64,000 nt of DNA. Source: Bacteroidota bacterium (GTDB taxonomy: Bacteria > Bacteroidota > Bacteroidia > Cytophagales > Cytophagaceae). The notes beneath the pieces were generated by a model. That model had not been told where the DNA came from. It saw only the letters and a program-made list of their open reading frames with translations, and ran no database searches. The position numbers and the translations under genes are program-made. The stretch covers positions 62,001 through 126,000 of the forward strand of contig JAEYZG010000021.1 in the NCBI GenBank assembly GCA_023428135.1, read 5' to 3'. Shown here one piece after another: positions 7,611 through 16,035 of the stretch (position 1 is its first letter; every line of letters begins with the position of its first letter).

Positions 7611-10028
7611 TTATTGATTCTTTCTTAATTGTACAAATTGAAAACCTAAAAGAGAGATAATTGAAACTAAGAATAATATAGATCCAATTCGCGAAATTTT
7701 TTCTCCAACAATATATGATCTTGGTTCAAATTTGAATAAAATTTCATGTTTTCCTGCGGGAATCTTTAATGCTCTCAAAATGTAATTAACTCTGATATGA
7801 TCTACTGGTTTTCCGTCTATGAAAGCATTCCATCCGGGCTGGTAATAAACATCTGAGAATACAGCAAGCTGGTCGCTATTGGTTTCTGCTTCAAATTTTA
7901 AATGATTAGGATGATAATCCGTTAATTCTATAGTTGCTGTGGTGTCCTTCTTCGGACTAAAACCTTTTAGATATTCTTCAAACTTCTTATCTACAATAGC
8001 TGTTTCAGCTGGGTTAAAGTTTTTCAATCCATTTATTTCTTCATCTGGTCCTGGTACTACCTTTACACTATCCACAAACCATGCATTGCCTAATGCACCA
8101 GGGTTATTCTGAACCATTGCCTGGTTGGTTTGTTTATCAGGATAGATAAAATATTTTGCATTAAGCATATTCAGCACAGACATATTATTTCTGCTTAAGC
8201 AGGAATCAATCAAGTCCTGATACCTTGCAAGTTTGATTGCGCTGTACCCACCAATTGATTTGTGAAAATAAGATGTTATTGCATCTGAAAATGGATTAGC
8301 AGTTACATTAAAGACTCTGAAGTATGTGTCAGGGTCTTTTTGAATAATTTCATCAGCTTGGGTTGGAACAAAGATTGACTCTTCGTAATTTTCTTTTTTC
8401 CTAAAATCGCTATTGTCTAAATATCTCTTATCTATACTCCATAAATCAATGAGCACAAGAGCAGATATTGCAAGATAACATATGGTGGATTTTAGTTTAT
8501 CATTGATGTAAAGCCAAATTATAGCTGCTGCAGCAACTACGAAGAATAAGGATCTGAAAGCATCCTTTCTTAAATTCGATGCTCTGTCTTCTTTTAAAGA
8601 TTCAGAAAGCCATTGGGGTACTTGCCCATCTGTAGCACTTGAAAAATCGAAAAATGCACCTCCAAATATTCCGAAAAATAACGCTAAACCTCCTGTAACA
8701 CCCAAAGAAATTTTAAGGCCTTTTTGAATTTCATCTTTGTTTAACTCTCCATCAAATATCTTTTTTAATACAATGAATCCCAGCAGGGGAAATGTTATTT
8801 CCGCCATGGTAAGAATCATTGTTACACTTCTGAACTTATTATATAGCGGAACATAATCAAAAAATAAATCAGTTAAGAGTTCGAAATTTTTACCCCATGA
8901 AAGAGTAATCGACAACACTGTTACCGGAATAATCCACCATTTAATCGGCCCTTTAATAAGAACAAGGCCTAGTACAAAGAGGAAGCAAACTATTGCACCA
9001 AAATAAATTGGTCCTGAGGTAAAAGGTTGATCACCCCAATATAATGGCATACCAGAGATATATTCCTTAGCCTGGCGTTTATCGACACCGTTTGAAATGA
9101 GGGTTTTGTAGGTTGCAGAACTAGTGCTTAACGGCTCATGAGAGCTTCCTCCATAAAATGACGGAATGAATAAAGTCATAGTTTCCATTACTCCGTTACT
9201 CCAGCTCAAAGCATAATCTTTATCAAGTCCGTCCCCTTGAGATTTCTTAGCTTGTAAATCGGATCCACCTCTTGGAGTAGCTTTGGAATATTCGGACATC
9301 GTCCACAATCTTGAAAAGTTGGGACCTATGCTAATGATTGCGCAAAACGCCAATACCAACGATGCGATAAAGAATCTTTTAAGTTGTTTTTCCTTTAATG
9401 ATTTTATAAATTCTGCAATGACTATAAATATGATCATTATCAGAAGGTAATAATTGATCTGTACGTGACTGTAAAAGATTTGAAGGGCAAGGAAAAAAAT
9501 TGTCAAAGCAGCACCAGTCACCATATTTCTCCTGTAGGTAAGAATAACACCTGCAAGAACAGGGGCCATCAACATCATGTCGAAAACCTTGTTTATATGC
9601 CCGGCTTCAATGCTTATTAAATTATAGGATGAAAATGTATATGCAAGGCCACCGGCAAAGCACAGCCAGTAATTAAGGCCATATATATGTAATAGAATGT
9701 AAAATCCAAGAAACCCGAGAATGCAAAGTAAAACAGGGGTAGGAATGATGTTATTTATCCAATGATTTGCTTTGATGAATATATTTGTGCCATAACCTCT
9801 CCATACTGGCATACCACTAAATGTACTGTTTGACCATAATATTTCTTCTCCTGTTTTCTTTTCAAAATCAACTGATTCTTTTAGTGCACCGATAGTTTGA
9901 ATCATGTCATTCTGAGCCAAGCTTTTATTACTAAAGACGGGGGAGAAATAAATAAAAATAATAACTAAAAAAGCTGCAAAGGCAAGCAGGTGAGGTAAAA
10001 CGTTTTCTTTAAAATAATTAGTTTGCAT
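7611..10028 (-). CDS. YfhO family polytopic membrane protein
   Basis: The protein has about 805 residues from ATG 10028. It contains many hydrophobic segments in its first 570 residues, with the loop QNDMIQTIGAL after the first membrane span, and a C-terminal extracytoplasmic domain ending in GKHEILFKFEPRSY and a last membrane helix. This is the layout of the YfhO family, GT-C-like membrane proteins linked to glycosylation of cell-surface polymers. An upstream ATG (10127) would add 33 atypical residues, but a -7 promoter element (10078-10085, minus strand) lies between the two, so 10028 is chosen. It diverges from the flippase gene at 10140. Confidence 0.85.
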   Translation of the reverse strand: MQTNYFKENVLPHLLAFAAFLVIIFIYFSPVFSNKSLAQNDMIQTIGALKESVDFEKKTGEEILWSNSTFSGMPVWRGYGTNIFIKANHWINNIIPTPVLLCILGFLGFYILLHIYGLNYWLCFAGGLAYTFSSYNLISIEAGHINKVFDMMLMAPVLAGVILTYRRNMVTGAALTIFFLALQIFYSHVQINYYLLIMIIFIVIAEFIKSLKEKQLKRFFIASLVLAFCAIISIGPNFSRLWTMSEYSKATPRGGSDLQAKKSQGDGLDKDYALSWSNGVMETMTLFIPSFYGGSSHEPLSTSSATYKTLISNGVDKRQAKEYISGMPLYWGDQPFTSGPIYFGAIVCFLFVLGLVLIKGPIKWWIIPVTVLSITLSWGKNFELLTDLFFDYVPLYNKFRSVTMILTMAEITFPLLGFIVLKKIFDGELNKDEIQKGLKISLGVTGGLALFFGIFGGAFFDFSSATDGQVPQWLSESLKEDRASNLRKDAFRSLFFVVAAAAIIWLYINDKLKSTICYLAISALVLIDLWSIDKRYLDNSDFRKKENYEESIFVPTQADEIIQKDPDTYFRVFNVTANPFSDAITSYFHKSIGGYSAIKLARYQDLIDSCLSRNNMSVLNMLNAKYFIYPDKQTNQAMVQNNPGALGNAWFVDSVKVVPGPDEEINGLKNFNPAETAIVDKKFEEYLKGFSPKKDTTATIELTDYHPNHLKFEAETNSDQLAVFSDVYYQPGWNAFIDGKPVDHIRVNYILRALKIPAGKHEILFKFEPRSYIVGEKISRIGSILFLVSIISLLGFQFVQLRKNQ

Positions 10029-10077
10029 ATTCGAATTTAATGGAATATTTAAATTTAAAAACTCAATTCTAGTGTGG

Positions 10078-10085
10078 CAAATATA
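10078..10085 (-). promoter_or_regulatory. -7 promoter element of the YfhO gene
   Basis: On the minus strand it reads TATATTTG, an exact TAnnTTTG match, 49 bases before ATG 10028 and downstream of ATG 10127. It decides the start codon of the YfhO gene. Confidence 0.5.
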
Positions 10086-10139
10086 TGGGAATTCTCCTAT
10101 TACTAGTATATTTAACAAAGATTTCATTCAAATAGAAGT

Positions 10140-11654
10140 ATGGGGATAGTTGTTCGGCAGGGAGTCAAAGGTACAGTAGTTACTTATCTTGGGGTTTTAA
10201 TAGGAGCGATAAATCTTTTATGGATATTTCCCAAATTTTTGAAGCCCGAAGAAATAGGATTGATAAGAGTCCTATTGGATATTGGAATGGTTGTAGCCGC
10301 TCTTTCTCAAGTAGGTGCCGGAAATATTGCCGATCGTTTTTTTAGTCATTTCAGAGACGAAGAGAAATTTCACCATGGTTTCCTGGTTTTTTTGCTGCTT
10401 TTCCCATTGCTTGGTTATCTTTTCATAGGCGGAATACTTTTAATCGGAGAAACTTATTTTATTGAATTCTATCAACAAAAATCTGCTTTAGTTTCTCATT
10501 ACTTCTATTCTATATTTCCTCTTGCATTCTTCCTGGTCTATGTTGGTGTTTTTGAGGCTTATTCAAGAATACACATGCGAATAGCCATTCCGGCTTTTTT
10601 CAGGGAAGTCTTGTTAAGGATATTGCTCGCAGGTATTGTTATTGTTTATTATTTCAAATTAATAGACCTAGATGGATTAGTTTTTCTGCTCATCTCTACC
10701 TATGCCATTAATTTTATCCTTCTGTGCTTCTATATTAAATTTCTGGGAAGGTGGTATCTGAATGCGAGCTATCTGAGGGGTAAAGTAGGATTGATAAAGG
10801 AAATCATTTATTATGGGTTGTTTATTTTTCTGGCTGGTGCATTTGGCTTAATTGCTACAAAAATTGACATAATCATTTTAAGTGCTTATACAGGGTTAAA
10901 ATTAACAGGAGTTTATACCATTGCATTTTTTATGGGTACAATAATTGAAATTCCAAGAAGGTCTTTAAGTCAAATTGTAAGTCCTTTAATTGGAGAAGCC
11001 TGGAGAAATAATGACTTTGTCAAGATTGATGAGTTGTATAAAAAGACAAGTTTAAATCAACTTATTTTAGGAGTGCTCTTATTGTTGCTGATATGGGGGA
11101 ACATTAATGAACTGTTTTTTATGATCCCAAATTCAGAAATCTATATTGCCGGGAAATATATTGTTTTGATTATTGCTATATCAAGACTTTCAGATATGGT
11201 TACCGGAAGCAATGCAGAGATCATCCTGAATTCTCCATTTTATAAAATAAATTTTATAATAGTTATAATTTCCGGAGTTTTAACAATCGCTGCTAATTTT
11301 ATTCTCATTCCCAAATATGACATGTATGGTGCTGCTTTGGCTACGTTTATCAGCTTTGGAATTATGAATTTTATTAAATCATATATTATTTACAAAAAGA
11401 TAGGATTACATCCTTTTACAAAGGAAACGCTTAAGGTTATCATAATTGGTAGTGTCCTTTTCTTACTTCTGGAATGCGTGCCGGATATAGGTAATAATAA
11501 TATTTATTGGGTTCTGTTTTCTATAGGTTTAAAATCGTTCCTGACTATAGTAATTTTTATATTTCTTGTATATTATCTGAAGTTTTCAGTTGAACTAAAT
11601 AATATTATAGATATGATAATACAATTTATCAAAAGTAAACTTTTAAAAAGGTAA
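10140..11654 (+). CDS. Wzx-like polysaccharide flippase (MOP superfamily)
   Basis: A 504-residue very hydrophobic protein with roughly twelve to fourteen membrane segments. It begins GVKGTVVTYLGVLIGAIN and continues KFLKPEEIGLIRVLLD, the typical N-terminus of oligosaccharide flippases (Wzx/RfbX, MOP superfamily). Such proteins move lipid-linked glycan units across the inner membrane. Given the pseudaminate locus 2.6 kb away, it is a plausible exporter for that glycan, though it is separated from it by the oppositely oriented YfhO gene. Its last 12 bases overlap the next convergent gene. Confidence 0.85.
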   Translation: MGIVVRQGVKGTVVTYLGVLIGAINLLWIFPKFLKPEEIGLIRVLLDIGMVVAALSQVGAGNIADRFFSHFRDEEKFHHGFLVFLLLFPLLGYLFIGGILLIGETYFIEFYQQKSALVSHYFYSIFPLAFFLVYVGVFEAYSRIHMRIAIPAFFREVLLRILLAGIVIVYYFKLIDLDGLVFLLISTYAINFILLCFYIKFLGRWYLNASYLRGKVGLIKEIIYYGLFIFLAGAFGLIATKIDIIILSAYTGLKLTGVYTIAFFMGTIIEIPRRSLSQIVSPLIGEAWRNNDFVKIDELYKKTSLNQLILGVLLLLLIWGNINELFFMIPNSEIYIAGKYIVLIIAISRLSDMVTGSNAEIILNSPFYKINFIIVIISGVLTIAANFILIPKYDMYGAALATFISFGIMNFIKSYIIYKKIGLHPFTKETLKVIIIGSVLFLLLECVPDIGNNNIYWVLFSIGLKSFLTIVIFIFLVYYLKFSVELNNIIDMIIQFIKSKLLKR

Positions 11655-11951
11655 AGAATTGGAGACTCTGCCTTTGTGTTTAGTTTCCAAAGTTGAGTCT
11701 TGATCTTTTTTTAAGTTTTCCTTTAAAGAGGTTGGTGGATTTAAAATACGTGGGGAGTAAAATATAGAAAAAATAAAAATTGAAATTAAAGAAACAGCAA
11801 TGGTGATATTATTAAAGCGGTTTAGTTTTAAATAAACTGGCTTTTTATGAAGTGCATCATAAATTTTGTCCCAAGCATAAGGATCCGGAGAGGTTTCCAT
11901 ATCCTCTAGCTTATTTTTTATCAGCTCATATTTTGGATCTTGCTTTTCCAT
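11643..11951 (-). CDS. Small single-pass membrane protein, unrecognised
   Basis: A 102-residue protein: an N-terminal cytoplasmic part (EDMETSPDPYAWDKIYDALHKK), one hydrophobic helix at about 48-66 (ITIAVSLISIFIFSIFY) and a short polar tail. The layout, including a W-x-x-I/L motif just before the helix, recalls short anti-sigma-like proteins of Bacteroidota, but no sigma gene is adjacent. It overlaps the 3' end of the convergent flippase by 12 bases. The function is unknown. Confidence 0.6.
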   Translation of the reverse strand: MEKQDPKYELIKNKLEDMETSPDPYAWDKIYDALHKKPVYLKLNRFNNITIAVSLISIFIFSIFYSPRILNPPTSLKENLKKDQDSTLETKHKGRVSNSLPF

Positions 11952-12179
11952 TCCCTATTAGGGATAATTTTAATAAAAATATTTTTTTAAAAAAAAGTAA
12001 ACAATCAAAAAAGATGTCAGGTTCTCTTTTAATTAAAACTCCTTATTACTAGATGTTTTTTTTTAGAAAAAGGTTGTATTGACCAGTGAAAGATTTTTCT
12101 AAAAAATAAAAATGACCTAAAATGCAATTAATCAATTGAAAATTACTCCTTAAATTCTGACAGAATTCAAGGTATTTCT

Positions 12180-12187
12180 TAATTTTG
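12180..12187 (+). promoter_or_regulatory. -7 promoter element upstream of ffh
   Basis: TAATTTTG matches TAnnTTTG and ends 19 bases before the ffh ATG. The rest of the AT-rich gap 11952-12179 shows no gene. Confidence 0.5.
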
Positions 12188-12206
12188 TGGTTTATTACTG
12201 ATAAAT

Positions 12207-13532
12207 ATGTTCGAAAGTTTAAGTTCAAAAATTGATAAAGCCTTAAAAACTCTTAAAGGGCAGGGCAGTATAACTGAAATTAACGTAGCTTCTACGGTTA
12301 AGGAAATCAGAAAGGCGCTTATCGATGCCGACGTAAATTATAAGGTTGCAAAATCTGTAACAGATAGTATCAGAGAAAAAGCATTAGGCCGTGAGGTGCT
12401 AATCGCTGTTTCTCCAGGGCAGCTTCTTGTTAAAATTGTCAGTGAAGAGCTTACTGAACTGATGGGAGGGACCAAAGAGGATATTAATACCAAAGGAGAT
12501 CCCGCTGTTATTTTAATTGCAGGTTTGCAAGGATCAGGTAAAACAACCTTCTCTGCTAAACTTGCCAGCTATTTAAAAAAACAGAATAAAAATGTATTGC
12601 TGGCTGCCTGTGATATATATAGACCAGCGGCTATTGACCAGCTTAAAGTTCTTGGAGAGCAGGTAGGAGTGGAGGTTTATTCAGAGCCTGAAAATAAAAA
12701 TGCAGTTCAGATTGCTAAAAATGCTATTGAACATGCTAAAAAGAATAATAAGAAAATCGTAATTGTCGATACTGCTGGTCGTCTGGCGATAGATGAGCAA
12801 ATGATGAAGGAGATTGAGGAGGTAAAAGCCTCTATTAAACCTTCTGAAACGCTTTTTGTCGTTGATTCTATGACTGGACAGGATGCGGTAAATACTGCTA
12901 AAACCTTCAATGAGCGTCTGAATTTTGATGGTGTGGTCCTTACTAAGCTGGATGGTGATACCAGAGGAGGGGCTGCTTTGTCAATCAGGGCAGTTGTGGA
13001 CAAGCCTATAAAATTCATCAGTACAGGCGAGAAAATGGAGGCATTAGATCTTTTCTACCCTGATCGTATGGCTCAAAGAATCCTGGGAATGGGAGACGTG
13101 ATTTCACTTGTTGAAAGAGCGCAGCAGGTTTTTGATGAAGAAGAAGCGAAAAAACTGAATCAGAAAATAAGAAAAAATCAGTTTAGCTTTGATGACTTTT
13201 TAGCCCAGATTCAACAGATTAAGAAGATGGGTAGTATTAAGGATCTGGTTGGGATGATTCCTGGTATGAATAAAATGATGAAGGATATAGATATTGATGA
13301 TAATGCATTTAAACCCATTGAAGCTATCATTAGAGCTATGACCTTGGAGGAAAGAGAGAATCCGGATATCATCAATGGTAGCAGAAGAAAGAGGATAGCA
13401 GATGGTAGCGGAACTACTATTCAACAGGTTAATAATCTTATCAAGCAATTCTCTGATATGAGAAAGCTAATGAAGAATATGAATAAGATGGGGAAAAAGG
13501 GAATGCCTAATATGAATGCATTCGGAAGGTAG
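12207..13532 (+). CDS. ffh: Signal recognition particle protein Ffh
   Basis: This 441-residue SRP54-type GTPase binds the SRP RNA and signal sequences and delivers ribosomes to FtsY at the membrane. The N-terminal helical bundle (residues 1-90) is followed by the G domain, with GLQGSGKTT near 106-114, DTAGR and TKLDGDTRGG. The C-terminal M domain is methionine-rich (GMIPGMNKMM, MRKLMKNMNKMGKKGMPNM). Length and domain order are standard. It is transcribed alone, between a -7 element and a perfect terminator. Confidence 0.97.
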   Translation: MFESLSSKIDKALKTLKGQGSITEINVASTVKEIRKALIDADVNYKVAKSVTDSIREKALGREVLIAVSPGQLLVKIVSEELTELMGGTKEDINTKGDPAVILIAGLQGSGKTTFSAKLASYLKKQNKNVLLAACDIYRPAAIDQLKVLGEQVGVEVYSEPENKNAVQIAKNAIEHAKKNNKKIVIVDTAGRLAIDEQMMKEIEEVKASIKPSETLFVVDSMTGQDAVNTAKTFNERLNFDGVVLTKLDGDTRGGAALSIRAVVDKPIKFISTGEKMEALDLFYPDRMAQRILGMGDVISLVERAQQVFDEEEAKKLNQKIRKNQFSFDDFLAQIQQIKKMGSIKDLVGMIPGMNKMMKDIDIDDNAFKPIEAIIRAMTLEERENPDIINGSRRKRIADGSGTTIQQVNNLIKQFSDMRKLMKNMNKMGKKGMPNMNAFGR

Positions 13533-13557
13533 TAGATAGATATACTTATAGAAGGAT

Positions 13558-13603
13558 ATAAATAAAAAGGGACTCTTGACAATCAGAGTCCCTTTTTATT
13601 TAT
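13558..13603. terminator. Bidirectional terminator between ffh and the DUF6340-like gene
   Basis: Two perfectly complementary 18-base arms, ATAAATAAAAAGGGACTC and its complement, surround a 10-base loop. The stem ends in A/T runs on both sides, and it sits between two convergent genes. Confidence 0.9.
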
Positions 13604-13624
13604 AGTAAAGGTTTAAGATTAGAA

Positions 13625-14644
13625 TTATTGTTCAAGTGCTTGAACTCTTGCCATCCTGTTTCTTAATATTCGGGTATACTTCAAAGCCAGTTTAACATTA
13701 TAATCTTCATAAGCCTTTTGTGCCCATTTCATTGCTGAATCAAGATCACCATTTATTTCATGAATTATAGCATAATTATAAGCAGCTCTTCCTGCAATTT
13801 TTGGGTCAGAATTTGAACTTTCATTTTTCCAGATCTCTGCTGCTCCGTCCCAATTACCGGCTCTGGCTTTTCTTGTCGCAATTTTTAAAGAATTATTACC
13901 TCTTATATAATAATCTCTTGAAACACGGGTCCAATATGGAAGCAGCCTATTTGCATAAATGGTACCGGATTCTCTACCCAAACGTGTTACTACCTCTTTT
14001 CTATTTACTAATGCTTTAACGGCTTCCATTGGATTTACTCCTTGGCTATGTGAAACGAAGCTTCGGTCGAGATGACTTTCATCCATTATGACCAATGAGC
14101 CCTGTGGATCGTAAATGCGCCATCCTGTTTTTACAAGAGTATTCAATGTCGCTTTATGGACAATTCCTGGAACATTTCCCAATGGGGTTGAAATTGTTGT
14201 ATTGGCTACATTTACAGCTAACTTTGTATCTGTATCAAAAAATTCAAGAGATAAGATCGCATCAACTTGATACGTTTGACAAAGTGTAGATACAGTTTGA
14301 AGAGGCAGTGAATTTGGAAATACTCCGGCACCCAAAGTTTTAAGATCATTTTTCTCAATGAAAACCAGATTGAATCTATCTCCTGAAAGCTCATTTTGAA
14401 GAGCAGTAATGCTTGCATCTGCACCCTCTTTATCCATATTTATTCCTTCAAGAGTTAATAACTTTTCTAAATCATCCAAAGGTTTTGTCTTTTGAGCAGG
14501 CAATGTTCTGTTTATTACACCAAGCTTTTTTATGGATGGGTGTACCCTCACTACAGAAGGCTCAAGTACATTCATGGTTATAATGCCTTTTTTGCTACAG
14601 GATGAAATTAAAACAAGAGCAAAAAGCAGGTAAATGGTTCTCAT
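13625..14644 (-). CDS. Lipoprotein with C-terminal TPR-like helices (DUF6340-like)
   Basis: A 339-residue protein with a lipoprotein signal, MRTIYLLFALVLISSC (Cys16), so it is probably anchored in the outer or inner membrane facing the periplasm. The central part (VRVHPSIKKLGVINRTLP, then a long alpha/beta region ending ANRLLPYWTRVSRDYY) matches what I know of the DUF6340 family. The C-terminal 90 residues (AGNWDGAAEIWKNES, RAAYNYAIIHEINGDLDSAMKWAQKAY) are TPR-like helical pairs. No enzymatic motif is seen. It is a single gene downstream of pdhB, which has its own terminator. Confidence 0.75.
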   Translation of the reverse strand: MRTIYLLFALVLISSCSKKGIITMNVLEPSVVRVHPSIKKLGVINRTLPAQKTKPLDDLEKLLTLEGINMDKEGADASITALQNELSGDRFNLVFIEKNDLKTLGAGVFPNSLPLQTVSTLCQTYQVDAILSLEFFDTDTKLAVNVANTTISTPLGNVPGIVHKATLNTLVKTGWRIYDPQGSLVIMDESHLDRSFVSHSQGVNPMEAVKALVNRKEVVTRLGRESGTIYANRLLPYWTRVSRDYYIRGNNSLKIATRKARAGNWDGAAEIWKNESSNSDPKIAGRAAYNYAIIHEINGDLDSAMKWAQKAYEDYNVKLALKYTRILRNRMARVQALEQ

Positions 14645-14763
14645 TAATAAGTAAAGTTTTAAAGGGAAAGGAAATGGTGAACCTACATAAGGTTAGATAA
14701 TAGGTAAATACGACAAATCCTGGATTTGGTTAGCTGGAAAAGCTTAAAAAGCAGAGGTGTGAA

Positions 14764-14797
14764 ATAAAACAGACTGCCTTAAGGCAGTCTGTTTTAT
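14764..14797 (-). terminator. Terminator of pdhB
   Basis: A perfect palindrome in which ATAAAACAGACTGCC and its complement meet at a TTAA loop, with flanking A/T runs. It lies 24 bases beyond the pdhB stop. Confidence 0.85.
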
Positions 14798-14820
14798 AAA
14801 TAATTACAATGTAGGAAAAG

Positions 14821-15801
14821 TTATTGTCTGTATAATACAGACTTTACAGCTTCTACAGTTCTCTTAACGTTAGGAAGAATTACTTCAATTAGAGTTGGTG
14901 CATATGGAAGAGGAAGATCTCTGTTGGTAACCCTTCCGACTGGAGCATCGAGGTAGTCAAATGCATATCTTTGTACGTGATATGCAATTTCAGATGAAAT
15001 ACTCGCAAGTGGCCATGCTTCTTCAACTATAACTAATCTGTTGGTTTTTTTAACAGATTCTACAACTGTTTTATAATCAATTGGTCTTACTGTTCTTAAG
15101 TCTATAACTTCTGCAGAAATTCCCTCTTTTGCCAGTTCCTCAGCAGCATTAAGAGCAACTTTCATAAACTTACCAAATGACACGATAGTAACATCAGTTC
15201 CTTCTCTTTTAATATCAGCTGTACCAATTGGAGTAAGATATTCACCTTCCGGAACAGCACCTTTATCTCCATACATCAATTCAGATTCCATGAAAATAAC
15301 AGGATCATTATCTCTGATAGAAGCTTTTAAAAGTCCTTTTGCATCAGCAGGAGTAGAAGGAACTACTACTTTAAGCCCCGGGCAGTTTGCATACCAGTTC
15401 TCAAAGTTTTGACTATGCTGAGAGCTAAGCATACCTGCATTTCCTGTTGGTCCTCTGAAAACCATAGGAGCGGAGTATTGTCCGCCTGACATAGACATTA
15501 ATTTTGCTGCACCATTGATAATCTGATCAATAGCGACAAGAGAAAAGTTGAATGTCATAAATTCCACAATTGGTCTTAGACCATTCATGGCAGCTCCTAC
15601 ACCGATACCTGCAAAACCAAGCTCTGCAATAGGAGTGTCAATAACTCTTTTGGGGCCAAACTCGTCAAGCATTCCCTGACTCACTTTATATGCACCATTG
15701 TATTCAGCCACTTCTTCACCCATAAGAAACACTTTATCATCTCTTCTCATTTCTTCAGACATGGCTTCTCTTAAGGCTTCTCTAAATTGAATCTCTCTCA
15801 T
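14821..15801 (-). CDS. pdhB: Pyruvate dehydrogenase E1 component, beta subunit
   Basis: This 326-residue thiamine-diphosphate enzyme subunit begins REIQFREALREAMSEEM, with FLMGEEVAEYNGAYKVSQG and RVIDTPIAELGFAGIGVGAAM near residues 52-72. The transketolase C-terminal domain starts near 195 (VTIVSFGKFM) and includes VIDLRTVRPID and VEEAWPLAS. It pairs with a PdhA subunit in the oxidative decarboxylation of pyruvate to acetyl-CoA. The alpha subunit is not in this window; here the beta gene stands alone with its own -7 element and terminator. A branched-chain 2-oxoacid E1 beta is the alternative, but the match is closer to PdhB. Confidence 0.93.
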   Translation of the reverse strand: MREIQFREALREAMSEEMRRDDKVFLMGEEVAEYNGAYKVSQGMLDEFGPKRVIDTPIAELGFAGIGVGAAMNGLRPIVEFMTFNFSLVAIDQIINGAAKLMSMSGGQYSAPMVFRGPTGNAGMLSSQHSQNFENWYANCPGLKVVVPSTPADAKGLLKASIRDNDPVIFMESELMYGDKGAVPEGEYLTPIGTADIKREGTDVTIVSFGKFMKVALNAAEELAKEGISAEVIDLRTVRPIDYKTVVESVKKTNRLVIVEEAWPLASISSEIAYHVQRYAFDYLDAPVGRVTNRDLPLPYAPTLIEVILPNVKRTVEAVKSVLYRQ

Positions 15802-15821
15802 AGTTACTAAAATGTTTGCAA

Positions 15822-15829
15822 CAAAAATA
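15822..15829 (-). promoter_or_regulatory. -7 promoter element of pdhB
   Basis: On the minus strand it reads TATTTTTG (TAnnTTTG), 20 bases before ATG 15801. A TTG at 15853-15851 lies 21 bases upstream and could be the -33 box. Confidence 0.55.
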
Positions 15830-15984
15830 AAAATTTAAGGGTTTAAAACCCAATAAAATAACAAAAAGGTTATAAACATTAGGGGATACTTTTTGAAAAT
15901 TCTTCTAATGCATAGGAATTCTGAGATGAAGAAAAGGTGGTTATTTTATAATTGTTTGTAAATAAGAGAAGTGTGAGTTTTGGC

Positions 15985-16017
15985 AAAAAAAAGGCCACCA
16001 TTTCTGGCGGCCCTTTT
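15985..16017 (-). terminator. Terminator of the OmpA/TPR lipoprotein gene
   Basis: On the minus strand a GGCCGCC/GGTGGCC stem (one G-U pair) around a 6-base loop is followed by a run of eight T. Confidence 0.8.
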
Positions 16018-16035
16018 CAGTTTTCCACTTTATGC

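Noticed and set aside
10029..10127. N-terminal extension of the YfhO protein from ATG 10127
   Set aside because: A -7 promoter element lies inside it and the added residues do not look like a signal or membrane segment.
11852..12052. Plus-strand ORF of 66 codons opposite the small membrane protein gene
   Set aside because: Composition (many His, Phe, Pro, Lys) and overlap with the better-supported minus-strand gene mark it as a shadow.
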